A stretch of 38,796 nucleotides of DNA from JBKBMT01 sp046295655. Lineage in GTDB: Bacteria; Pseudomonadota; Alphaproteobacteria; Rhodobacterales; Rhodobacteraceae. A program made the position numbers and the translations under genes. Shown piece after piece: positions 8,798 to 16,584 of this stretch. The DNA lies in contig JBKBMT010000021.1 of the NCBI GenBank assembly GCA_046295655.1, forward strand, positions 1-38,796, given 5' to 3'. Each line of letters begins with the position of its first letter. Position 1 is the first letter of the stretch. The notes under the pieces were generated by a model. It had not been told where the DNA came from. It saw only the letters and a list, made by a program, of their open reading frames with translations, and made no database searches.

Positions 8798-9673
8798 CTA
8801 GCCGCCCCGTTTGCGTGTCAGAAGGAAGAAGGCGGTCAGCAGCAGCACCGTCAGCCCCAGAAGCGCGGTCGAAATCGCGTTGACCTCGGGTGTGATCGCC
8901 CGGCGCAGCTGGCCCAGCATGTAGGTGGGCAGCGTGTCCTGCCCGGCGGACTTGACGAACTCGGTGATGATCACGTCGTCGAGAGAGATCACGAAGGCCA
9001 GCATCGCCCCCGCCGCGATACCCGGCGCGACCAGCGGCAGGGTGACATGCCGGAAGGTCTGCCAGGGTGTGGCGTAAAGGTCGGCGGCGGCCGCCTCGAG
9101 CGCGGTATCCATTCCTTCCAGCCGCGCCCGGATCGGCAGATAGGCGAACGGGATGCAGAAGGCGGAATGGGCAAGGATCAGATAGCCGAGGCCCTGGTAT
9201 CCGGTTGCCACCTTGATCTGGGCGAACAGGATCAGAAGCGCAACCGCAGTCACGATCTCTGGCACCATCAGCGGCTGGTTGATCATCACGTAGATCACCG
9301 TCTGGCCCTTGAAACTGCCCCGTCTGGTGGTTCCGAGCGCCGCCATGGTGGCGACGGTGGTGGCTATGGCCGAAGCCCAGGTGGCAATGATCAGCGAGCG
9401 GATCGTGGCCTCCTGCACCGCGCGGTTCTCCCAGGCGGCGGCATACCAGCGGAACGAGAATCCGCCCCAGACGGAGATCGAATTCGCCGCGTTGAAGGAA
9501 TAGCCGACAAGCGTGACGATCGGGGCGTAGAGCGCCAGAAAGACGACGATTGCCACCATGCCGAAGCCGGGCAGCGCGGTTGCCGAAAACCCCCGGCCGC
9601 GACGCGGCGGCGCCCGGTCCTGCGCTGCCGGCGGGGTCGCCGTGCCGTGCTGCGGTGCTGCCCGGTCAACCAT
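8798..9673 (-). CDS. potC: ABC transporter permease, PotC type
   Basis: This 291-residue inner-membrane permease follows the usual plan of about six membrane segments. It has the binding-protein-dependent EAA loop at about 195-215 (EAAAADLYATPWQTFRHVTLPL), the site that docks on the ATPase. The first 30 residues are Pro/Arg-rich and cytoplasmic. The ATG at 9673 overlaps the end of potB by 8 bases, which suggests translational coupling. It sits between potB and the binding protein in the order ATPase, permease, permease, receptor, common for polyamine-type importers. Confidence 0.9.
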   Translation of the reverse strand: MVDRAAPQHGTATPPAAQDRAPPRRGRGFSATALPGFGMVAIVVFLALYAPIVTLVGYSFNAANSISVWGGFSFRWYAAAWENRAVQEATIRSLIIATWASAIATTVATMAALGTTRRGSFKGQTVIYVMINQPLMVPEIVTAVALLILFAQIKVATGYQGLGYLILAHSAFCIPFAYLPIRARLEGMDTALEAAAADLYATPWQTFRHVTLPLVAPGIAAGAMLAFVISLDDVIITEFVKSAGQDTLPTYMLGQLRRAITPEVNAISTALLGLTVLLLTAFFLLTRKRGG

Positions 9674-10589
9674 GGGGATTGGCCCCCGTGCTGCGGTTCA
9701 TGGCCCGGACGTAGATCAGCAGCGCCCCGAGCACGATCAGCAGCAGCACGATCGACAGCGCCGCCCCCAGCGGCCAGTTGCGGCCCTGGCCGAACTGCAA
9801 CTCTATGAAGTTGCCGATCATCATGTTGCGCCCGCCGCCCAGCACGCGCGGCGTCACATAGGCGCCGAGCGAAGGGACGAAGACCAGGATGGAGCCTGCG
9901 ACGATCCCCGGCCGGACGATCGGCAGGATGATCCGGCGGAGAACCTGAAGCCGGTTCGCATAAAGGTCGTATCCCGCCTCGAGCAGCCGCATGTCGAACC
10001 GGTCGATCGCGGCGAACAGCGGCAGCACCATCAGCGGCAGATAGACATAGGCCATGCCGATCAGCACCGCGGTATCGGTATAGAGGATCTGGATCGGCCG
10101 CTCGATCAGCCCGAGTCCGATCAGCGCGGAGTTCAGGATGCCCTCGTTGCGGATCACCTCGTTGATCGCGAAGGTGCGGATCAGGAGATTGGTCCAGAAC
10201 GGGATGGTGATGAGAAACAGCCAGGCCGCACGCTGGGCCGGCGGACGCGTGGCAATGAACCAGGCGACCGGAAAGCCCATCACGAACGTCAGCGCGGTCG
10301 TCATCAGCGACAGCCGGACCGAGCGCCAGAAGATCGTCAGATGCGCTTCGGCAAGGTGCACCGTGTCGTCGAAGATGTCGCGCCGGAACAGCACCTGGAA
10401 CCAGCCGTCGGTCGAGAACTTCCAGACCACGTTGCCGTACTGGCCCGGGGTCAGGAAGGAATAGACCAGCATGATCAGCAGCGGGCCGGAGGCGGCCACG
10501 AACAGGATCAGCAGTGCCGGCGCCGACAGCAGCCAGGCGTTGCGCACCGATCGTGCCCGTGCCTCTGCCTCGATGCCCGACTGCGCCAT
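9666..10589 (-). CDS. potB: ABC transporter permease, PotB type
   Basis: First permease subunit of the polyamine-type importer, 307 residues from ATG 10589 (MAQSGIEAEARARSVRN). A longer frame reaches upstream to 10649 but would run into the potA coding end, so the 10589 start, 4 bases past the potA stop, is preferred. About six membrane segments are visible. The EAA loop (LLEAGYDLYANRLQVLRRIILP) lies at about 206-227, and PSLGAYVTPRVLGG follows, typical of PotB. It pairs with PotC in the membrane. Confidence 0.9.
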   Translation of the reverse strand: MAQSGIEAEARARSVRNAWLLSAPALLILFVAASGPLLIMLVYSFLTPGQYGNVVWKFSTDGWFQVLFRRDIFDDTVHLAEAHLTIFWRSVRLSLMTTALTFVMGFPVAWFIATRPPAQRAAWLFLITIPFWTNLLIRTFAINEVIRNEGILNSALIGLGLIERPIQILYTDTAVLIGMAYVYLPLMVLPLFAAIDRFDMRLLEAGYDLYANRLQVLRRIILPIVRPGIVAGSILVFVPSLGAYVTPRVLGGGRNMMIGNFIELQFGQGRNWPLGAALSIVLLLIVLGALLIYVRAMNRSTGANPHG

Positions 10590-10593
10590 CGCC

Positions 10594-11664
10594 TCAGTCC
10601 TCCAGAAGACGCAGCGCGCCGGGGGCGAGCGCAACGCCGACCCGGGCACCGCGGGCCAGTCCCAGCTCGCCGGTCGCCGGGCTCTGGACCCGGGCCACCA
10701 GTTCGGTGCCGTCCGACAGCATCAGGTGGCAGTGGGTATCGGTGCCGAAATAGACCTGATCGGCCAGCGTCGCAGGCAGGGTTCCCGGCGTCCCCTCGGC
10801 GGTCAGTTGCAGCTGTTCTGGCCGGATCGCCACCGTAACCCGACCTGATGCCGGCGCCCCCTCGGGCAGCGGCAGCCGGTCGCCCGAGGCAAGCCGCAGG
10901 GCGCCGTCGCGGATCTCGGCGGGCAGGAAGTTCGATTCGCCGATGAAACCGGCCACGAAACGGTTGGCGGGGGCGGTGTAGATCGCCCGCGGATCGCCGA
11001 TCTGGAGGATCCGCCCGGCGTTCATGACCCCGATCCGGTCGGACATCGTCAGCGCCTCTTCCTGATCGTGGGTCACGAAAACGAAGGTGATCCCGGTCTC
11101 GGTCTGAAGCCGTTTCAGTTCGCTTTGCATCTCCTTGCGAAGTTTCAGGTCGAGCGCCGACAGCGGCTCGTCCAGCAGCAATACCTTCGGCTGCGGCGCA
11201 AGCGCGCGGGCCAGCGCGACGCGCTGCTGCTGCCCGCCCGACAGCTGCGCCGGTCGCCGCCCGGCCATCGCCTCCATCCGCACGAGCGCCAGCATCCGCT
11301 CCACCGTGGTCTGAACCTCGGCGCGGGGCCGGCCCATCATCTGCAGCCCGAAGCCGATGTTCTGCGCCACGCTCATGTGGGGAAACAGCGCGTAGGACTG
11401 AAACACCGTGTTCACCGGACGACGGTTCGGCGGTTCGGCGGTGACGTCGGCGCCGTCCAGCAGGATGGCGCCCCGGGTGGGCGATTCGAAGCCGGCGATC
11501 ATCCGCAGAAGCGTGGTCTTGCCGCAGCCCGACGGGCCGAGAAGAGTGAAGAATTCGCCCTGCCGGATCGTGACCGAAACGTCGTCCAGCGCGTGGACAG
11601 CATGTTCGCCCTGGCCAAAGACCTTGGTGACCCGGTCTGCCCTGACGGCTCCGGTTTCTGTCAA
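10594..11664 (-). CDS. potA: ABC transporter ATP-binding protein, PotA type
   Basis: The ATPase that powers the PotB/PotC permeases. In 356 residues it shows Walker A GPSGCGKT (43-50), the Q-loop in VFQSYALFPHM (about 88-98), signature LSGGQQQRVALARAL (141-155), Walker B VLLLDEPLSALD (161-172) and the switch His in VTHDQEEA. The C-terminal third is the TOBE-type regulatory domain (TVAIRPEQLQL). It is the promoter-proximal gene of the leftward operon. The 5' region is shared with the divergent cobalamin operon, so both promoters lie in 11665-11780. Confidence 0.92.
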   Translation of the reverse strand: MTETGAVRADRVTKVFGQGEHAVHALDDVSVTIRQGEFFTLLGPSGCGKTTLLRMIAGFESPTRGAILLDGADVTAEPPNRRPVNTVFQSYALFPHMSVAQNIGFGLQMMGRPRAEVQTTVERMLALVRMEAMAGRRPAQLSGGQQQRVALARALAPQPKVLLLDEPLSALDLKLRKEMQSELKRLQTETGITFVFVTHDQEEALTMSDRIGVMNAGRILQIGDPRAIYTAPANRFVAGFIGESNFLPAEIRDGALRLASGDRLPLPEGAPASGRVTVAIRPEQLQLTAEGTPGTLPATLADQVYFGTDTHCHLMLSDGTELVARVQSPATGELGLARGARVGVALAPGALRLLED

Positions 11665-11745
11665 GCGGTCGCTCCCTGTCAGTCTTTTCCTTGCCGCGAT
11701 GATGCACGGCGCCGGCGCGGGTTGGCAACCCCCGTGCCGGCGGGC

Positions 11746-11777
11746 TTGACTTGACCCCTGCCTGCGCTATGCAGGGG
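11746..11777 (+). promoter_or_regulatory. Candidate btu operon promoter with internal dyad
   Basis: TTGACT (11746-11751) and TATGCA (11768-11773) are 16 bases apart, placing transcription start near 11780, exactly where the riboswitch P1 stem begins. The -10 matches only three of six consensus bases. An inverted repeat CCCCTGC (11755-11761) / GCAGGGG (11771-11777) lies across the spacer and -10 and might be an operator. The promoter call is inference; the repeat is seen directly. Confidence 0.5.
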
Positions 11778-11780
11778 ACG

Positions 11781-11968
11781 CTTCGGTTCCGTCCTGCCGG
11801 TCTTCCGGCGTGGCGGATGAAAAGGGAACGCCGGTGGGGCACGTCGGTGCCGAGGCCGGGGCTGCCCCCGCAACTGTAAGCGGCGAGCGACGGCCAGCGA
11901 CGCCACTGGGACGATCCCCGGGAAGGCAGGCCGAAGCCGGGACCCGCGAGCCAGGAGACCTGCCGAGG
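11781..11968 (+). ncRNA. Cobalamin riboswitch (B12 element)
   Basis: The aptamer is clear. P1 can form between CTTCGG (11781-11786) and CCGAGG (11963-11968). AAAAGGGAA-like sequence and CCGGTG follow at 11820-11836. The core GCCCCCGCAACTGTAAGCGG lies at about 11864-11883, GCCACTGGG at about 11902-11910, GGGAAGGC then CCGAAGCC at about 11920-11938, and the B12 box AGCCAGGAGACCTGCC at 11949-11964. This RNA binds adenosylcobalamin and lowers expression of the genes behind it, here btuB and the uptake operon. The element ends 140 bases before the btuB start. Confidence 0.95.
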
Positions 11969-12038
11969 TGTTCACCTTTCTCCCGTGCGAGGGGCCCGGG
12001 CGAAGGCGGCAGACCCGCCCGTGGTGACGCATCGCACC

Positions 12039-12067
12039 GTCGGCGGGGGCATCGCTTCCCCCGTGAC
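12039..12067 (+). promoter_or_regulatory. Leader hairpin, possible riboswitch expression platform
   Basis: Between the aptamer and btuB, GTC-GC-GGGGG (from 12039) can pair with CCCCC-GT-GAC (to 12067) around CATCGCTT with one bulged G. No T-tract follows, so control is more likely at translation than by intrinsic termination. The btuB ribosome site (GAAGG at about 12095-12099) lies 28 bases further. The rest of 11969-12108 is a GC-rich leader without a gene. Confidence 0.35.
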
Positions 12068-12108
12068 ATATCGTCAAACGCGGCCTGTCCGCATGAAGGT
12101 AAGCACGC

Positions 12109-13989
12109 ATGCCTCTGACAAGAATTCATGTTTCCACACTGACGTTCGCCGTCTGCCTGCCCGCGGCGGCGGCTGCGCAGGTCTTCGACCTTGGCGAGAT
12201 CGTGGTCTCGTCCACCCTGACCCCGGTCGAGGCCGCGCGGGTCGGCGTGGCGGCCTCGGTCATCGACTCCGCGACGCTTGAGCGGGCCGGCAGTGCGCAG
12301 GTGGTCTCGGTGCTCGACCGGGTTCCGGGGCTTGCCGTGGCGCGCACCGGGCCGCTCGGCTCCACGGCCGTGGTGCGGATCCGGGGCGCCGAGCCGCGCT
12401 ACGTCGCCGTGCTGGTGGACGGGGTCCGGGTCGATGATCCGACGGGCATCGCGTCCGAGTTCGACTTCGGGGCGCTGACCGGCGGCGACATCGGCCGGAT
12501 CGAGATCCTGCGGGGCTCGCAATCGGCGCTTTACGGAGGGTCGGCGGTGGGCGGCGTCGTCAGCATGACGACGCGGCGGCCGGAGAGGGACGGGTTCTCG
12601 CAGGATGTCGCGGTCGAGGCGGGCAGTCATTCGACCCTTGCTGCCCGCTATGGTCTTCGCTACCGCGACGGCCGGGGCGAGCTTGCCTTCAACCTCGGGC
12701 GGGTGCGGTCCAAGGGCTTTTCGGCCTATGACACGCTGCCGCGCACGCCGGGGCTCGAACGCGACGGGTTCGCGGCCACGCGGATGTCGTTCTCGGGGCG
12801 CTTCCGGCTGAACGATGACCTGACGATCGGCGCCTCGGGCTTCCTGGAGAGCGGCTTTGCGGACTACGACGGGTTCCTTGCCGATGCCGACAACCGCACC
12901 GACCGGCGCGAGATCGGCGGCCGGATGTTTGCCGAGTGGCGGGTCGGGGCGTCCGAGCAGACCTTCGAGGTCACCCGCTACCGGATCACGCGCGAGGACT
13001 TCGCCGCCGGGGTGCCGAGCGGCCGGTTCGAAGGGCAGCGCACGGGGCTGGCCTGGCGCGGTGTCTCTCCGCTGGGCGAAACCCTGACGCTCGTCTATGG
13101 CGCCGACCGGATGCGCGAGCGCGCGCTGACGTCGGCCCAGCCCGCAGGGCGGACGACAATCACGACCGGCGCCTTCGTTCAGGGGATCTGGACCCCGACC
13201 CCCGGTCTCGATCTGACCGGGAACCTGCGCTACGACCACTCGCAGGGCTTCGGCAACTTCGTCTCGGCGCGCCTGGCCGGCGCCTGGGCCGTGACGCCCG
13301 AGGTGACCCTGCGCGGCGCCCTCGCACGCGGCTTCCGGGCGCCGTCGATCTACGAACAGTTCGGCGATCCGCGCTTCGGCATCGCCCCGAATCCGGGGCT
13401 CTCGGCCGAGACGAGCCGCAGTGCGGAAATCGGCGCCGACTGGCGCCCGGGGGGCGGGGCGCAGGTCTCGGCCACGCTGTTCCTGCTCGAGACGGGCAAC
13501 GCCGTCACCTATTGCGGCGCCTTCGCCGCCCCCTGCGCGGTCGCGCCGGCGCCGCCGTTCTCGGCCGCCTACCAGAACGTCCCCGGCACCTCGCGGCGCA
13601 AGGGCGCGGAACTGGCCGCGCAGCTGCCGCTGGGCGAGCGGGTGACGGCCTCGGCCGCCTACACCTATGTCGATGCGCGCCTGCCCTCGGGCGCCCGGAT
13701 CGGCCGGGTGCCACGGCACAGCCTGGCGATGGGCCTGGATGCGACGCTGACCGATACGCTGACGGGCCGGGTCGGGCTGCGCCACGTCGGGGGGCGGCCG
13801 GCCGACGGCTTCCCGGCGCAGCCGATGCCGGCCTTCACGACCGTCGATGTCGGGCTCGACTGGCAGTTGCCGGCGGCGACGGTCCTGGGCGTCGGGGTGC
13901 GCAATCTCTTCGACCGGCAGTATCAGGAGGTGCAGGGCTATGCCACGGCGGGGCGAACCTTCCATGTCAGCCTGCGCAAGAGTTTCTGA
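12109..13989 (+). CDS. btuB: TonB-dependent cobalamin receptor BtuB
   Basis: Outer-membrane receptor that imports cobalamin using TonB energy. The 626-residue protein starts at ATG 12109 with GAAGG upstream. Residues 1-23 are a signal peptide ending AAAA before Q. The TonB box is about 30-35 (EIVVSS). The plug domain has LDRVPGLAV, RIRGAEPRYVAVLVDGVRV and IEILRGSQSALYGG-x-AVGGVV (about 127-146). The rest is a beta barrel of alternating polar/hydrophobic strands ending in a C-terminal Phe (HVSLRKSF), as outer-membrane proteins require. Length matches BtuB (about 615). The riboswitch directly upstream and the btuFCD-like genes downstream fix the substrate as a corrinoid. The end overlaps btuF by 50 bases. 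Confidence 0.95.
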   Translation: MPLTRIHVSTLTFAVCLPAAAAAQVFDLGEIVVSSTLTPVEAARVGVAASVIDSATLERAGSAQVVSVLDRVPGLAVARTGPLGSTAVVRIRGAEPRYVAVLVDGVRVDDPTGIASEFDFGALTGGDIGRIEILRGSQSALYGGSAVGGVVSMTTRRPERDGFSQDVAVEAGSHSTLAARYGLRYRDGRGELAFNLGRVRSKGFSAYDTLPRTPGLERDGFAATRMSFSGRFRLNDDLTIGASGFLESGFADYDGFLADADNRTDRREIGGRMFAEWRVGASEQTFEVTRYRITREDFAAGVPSGRFEGQRTGLAWRGVSPLGETLTLVYGADRMRERALTSAQPAGRTTITTGAFVQGIWTPTPGLDLTGNLRYDHSQGFGNFVSARLAGAWAVTPEVTLRGALARGFRAPSIYEQFGDPRFGIAPNPGLSAETSRSAEIGADWRPGGGAQVSATLFLLETGNAVTYCGAFAAPCAVAPAPPFSAAYQNVPGTSRRKGAELAAQLPLGERVTASAAYTYVDARLPSGARIGRVPRHSLAMGLDATLTDTLTGRVGLRHVGGRPADGFPAQPMPAFTTVDVGLDWQLPAATVLGVGVRNLFDRQYQEVQGYATAGRTFHVSLRKSF

Positions 13990-14858
13990 CGCGCTGCGGC
14001 CGGGCCTTCTCGCGCTCGCCTTTGCGGGCGCGATCTCCATGGCGGGGGCGGCGGGGGCCGGCGAAGCCGTGTCCCCCCCCCCCGCCTGCCCCCGAAAGGC
14101 CGGCGCGGGTGGTATCGCTCAACGTCTGCACCGATCAGCTCGCCATGCTCCTTGCCGCACCGGGGCAGCTTGTCGCGGTCTCCCGCCTTGCCGCCGATCC
14201 CCGCACTTCGGCCATGGCCCGGGAGGCGGCCGCCTTCCCCCGCATCGCGGGCCACGCCGAGGAGGTCTGGCTGCTGCGCCCCGACCTCGTGCTTGCCGGC
14301 ACCTACACCACACGCGCGACGGTCGAGCTGCTGCGTCGTCTCGGCGTGCCGGTGCAGGAATTCCCGCCGGTGTCCGGCCTCGACGCGGTGGCCGACCAGA
14401 TGCGGGCGGTGGGTGCTGCGCTTGGCCGCGCCGCCGAGGCCGAGGCGATGGCCGAGGCCTTCGAGACGAGTGTCGCGGCGCTGCGCCATCCCGGCCCGCC
14501 GGCGGCGGCCGCCTTCTATCACCCGAACGGCTGGACGACGGGACGGGGCACGCTGGCCGACGACATCCTGACAGCCGCCGGGTTCCGCAACATCGCGGGG
14601 TCGCTCGGGTTGTCCGGCGGCGGGTATCTGCCACTCGAGACGCTGGTGCTCGCCGCGCCCGATCTGGTCGTCGCCTCCGAACCCTGGCCCGGCGCCTCGC
14701 GGGCCGAGGAGATCCTGCGCCATCCCGTGCTTCGGGCCCTGCACACGACCGGCCGGCCGTTGCCGGCGACCGATGCGGACTGGATCTGCGGCACGCCGCA
14801 TCTGCTGCGCGCCGTCGCCGCAATGACCGCGGCCCGCGACGCGCTGGACCGGCGCTGA
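13940..14858 (+). CDS. btuF: BtuF-like periplasmic cobalamin-binding protein, frameshifted at a C11 tract
   Basis: The receptor of the BtuCD importer. ATG 13940 has AGGAGG at 13925-13930 and opens a good signal peptide (MPRRGEPS, then LLALAFAGAISMAGAAGAGEA). Right after it is a run of 11 C (14073-14083). Beyond the run the mature protein is in another frame: RPARVVSLNVCTDQLAMLLA, RIAGHAEEVWLLRPDLVLAG and HPNGWTTGRGTLADDILTAAGFRNIA, ending at TGA 14856-14858. Removing one C joins both parts into 305 residues, the normal BtuF size. As written, the start frame stays open and enters btuC in frame. The cause is either a sequencing/assembly error or slippage of the tract. The btuC ATG overlaps this stop by one base. 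Confidence 0.82.
14073..14083 (+). repeat. Homopolymer tract of 11 C inside btuF
   Basis: Eleven consecutive C bases follow GTGT at the signal-peptide/mature boundary of the BtuF-like protein. Ten C would keep the gene in frame (coding Ser-Pro-Pro-Pro-Pro-Ala-Pro-Glu), and eleven break it. Such tracts are prone both to polymerase slippage in the cell and to base-calling error. Confidence 0.9.
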
Positions 14859-15838
14859 TGCGCCTTCTCGTGCTTCTCGGGCTGATCGTTGCGGCCCTGT
14901 TCGGCGCCTCGCTGCTGACCGGGCCGGCGGGGGCAGGGGTGGGCGAAAGCCTGGCCGCGCTGGTCCGCGGCGAGGGCGAGGCGCTGGTGCTGGTGATGCG
15001 CGAGCTCCGGCTGCCGCGCGCGCTTCTCGGCCTGCTGGTCGGTGCCGCGCTCGGACTGTCCGGCGCGGCGCTTCAGGGCTACCTGCGCAATCCGCTGGCC
15101 GAACCCGGGCTGATCGGGGTGTCCCCGGCGGCCGCGCTGGGGGCGGTTCTGGCGATCCAGACCGGCCTTGCCGCGGCCTTCGCCCTGGCCCTGCCGCTGG
15201 CCGCGGTCACGGCCGCGGCACTGGCGGTGCTGCTGCTGATCGGCCTTGCCGGGCCGCGCGGCGCCGCCCTGACGCTGATCCTGGCCGGTGTCGCGCTGTC
15301 CGCGCTGATGGGGGCGGCGACGGCGCTGGTGCTGAACCTCTCGCCCAACCCCTTCGCCGTGGCCGAGATCGTGTTCTGGATGATGGGCTCGCTGGCCGAC
15401 CGCTCGATGCTGCATCTGTGGCTGGCCGCCCCCATCATCCTGACCGGTGCGGCGCTGGTCGCCGGCTGCGCCCGGGGGCTCGATGCGCTGACCCTGGGCG
15501 AGGATGCGGCCTCCGCCCTCGGCATCGACCTGGCCGCGCTGCGTCTCCGGCTCGTGCTCGGGGTGGCGGCGATGGTCGGTGCGGCGACGGCGGTGACGGG
15601 GGCGGTCGGCTTCGTGGGGCTCGTGGTGCCCCATCTCCTGCGCCCCCTGGTCGGCGGTCGCCCCGGCCGGCTGCTGCCTGCGGCTGCGCTCGGCGGGGCG
15701 GCGGTGGTGCTGGCGGCGGATCTGGCGGTGCGGCTGGTCGCGCCGGACCGCGACATCAAGCTTGGCGTCCTGACTGCGCTGGTCGGAGCGCCGTTCTTCC
15801 TGCATCTGGTCTGGCGGATGCGGCGGGATCTGGCATGA
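14858..15838 (+). CDS. btuC: Cobalamin ABC transporter permease BtuC (FecCD family)
   Basis: Inner-membrane permease for corrinoid import. The 326-residue protein is strongly hydrophobic, consistent with about ten membrane segments. It has the FecCD signatures LRLPRALLGLLVGAALGLSG (about 48-67), LRNPLAEPGLIGVSPAAALG (about 75-94) and the cytoplasmic coupling region GEDAASALGID, then GFVGLVVPHLLRPLVG (about 253-268). Its ATG shares a base with the btuF stop (TGATG), so translation is probably coupled to btuF. It overlaps btuD by four bases. The operon context makes B12 the likely cargo, though sequence alone does not separate it from siderophore permeases. Confidence 0.92.
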   Translation: MRLLVLLGLIVAALFGASLLTGPAGAGVGESLAALVRGEGEALVLVMRELRLPRALLGLLVGAALGLSGAALQGYLRNPLAEPGLIGVSPAAALGAVLAIQTGLAAAFALALPLAAVTAAALAVLLLIGLAGPRGAALTLILAGVALSALMGAATALVLNLSPNPFAVAEIVFWMMGSLADRSMLHLWLAAPIILTGAALVAGCARGLDALTLGEDAASALGIDLAALRLRLVLGVAAMVGAATAVTGAVGFVGLVVPHLLRPLVGGRPGRLLPAAALGGAAVVLAADLAVRLVAPDRDIKLGVLTALVGAPFFLHLVWRMRRDLA

Positions 15839-16584
15839 GCCTGCTGTCCCTCGACTCCCTGACTGTGCATCGCGGACCCTGCCCGGTGGTGGACCGGGTC
15901 ACGCTGACCGTCGAACCGGGCGAGGTTGTGGGGCTGATCGGTCCGAACGGTGCGGGCAAGACGACGCTGATGCGGGCCGCGTTGGGCCTCATGCCGCACC
16001 GGGGGCGCTCGAACCTCGCCGCGATGCCGCCGGCCACCCGCGCCCGCGCCGTCGCCTTCCTGCCCCAGACGCGGGAGGTGGCCTGGCCGGTGGACGTCGC
16101 CACGCTGGTCGCGCTCGGCCGCCTGCCGCATCTTGCCGGCCGGCCCGGGCCCGCGGATCGGACGGCGGTCGACCGTGCGCTCGGGCGGCTGGGGCTCGGA
16201 TCCCTGCGGGGCCGGCGCGCAACCGAACTGTCGGGGGGCGAGCTTGCGCGGGTCCTGATGGCCCGGGCGCTGGCGCAGGAGGCGCCGCTGCTGATCGCGG
16301 ACGAGCCGGCCGCCGGGCTGGACCCGGAGGGAGCGATCCGTGCCATGACGGTGCTGCGCGACCTGTCGGCGGAGGGGCGCGGCGTCCTGGTCTCGGTTCA
16401 CGACCTCGGTCTCGCCGCGCGCCACTGCGACCGGGTCGCGCTGATGCACAAGGGGCGGCTGGTGGCGGTCGGGCCGCCGGCGGCTGTGCTGGACGATGCG
16501 CGTCTGGCCGATGTGTTCGGCATCACCGTGTTCCGCGCCGAGGCCGCCGGGCCGGTCCTGCAACCGCTGGACGTGATCCGGTGA
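15835..16584 (+). CDS. btuD: Cobalamin ABC transporter ATPase BtuD
   Basis: ATPase partner of BtuC, 249 residues. Walker A is GPNGAGKT (36-43), signature LSGGELARVLMARAL (about 129-143), Walker B LLIADEPAAGLD (about 148-159), and the switch His lies in VSVHDLGLAARHCD. The ATG at 15835 overlaps the btuC stop (ATGA), a sign of tight coupling. Length agrees with BtuD (about 250). It lacks the TOBE domain of the PotA-type ATPase upstream, as expected for the FecE/BtuD group. Confidence 0.92.
   Translation: MSLLSLDSLTVHRGPCPVVDRVTLTVEPGEVVGLIGPNGAGKTTLMRAALGLMPHRGRSNLAAMPPATRARAVAFLPQTREVAWPVDVATLVALGRLPHLAGRPGPADRTAVDRALGRLGLGSLRGRRATELSGGELARVLMARALAQEAPLLIADEPAAGLDPEGAIRAMTVLRDLSAEGRGVLVSVHDLGLAARHCDRVALMHKGRLVAVGPPAAVLDDARLADVFGITVFRAEAAGPVLQPLDVIR

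Noticed and set aside
13940..15838. A genuine BtuF-BtuC fusion protein
   Set aside because: The middle third is an out-of-frame translation of btuF with no domain. The real BtuF domain is in the other frame and btuC has its own coupled start.
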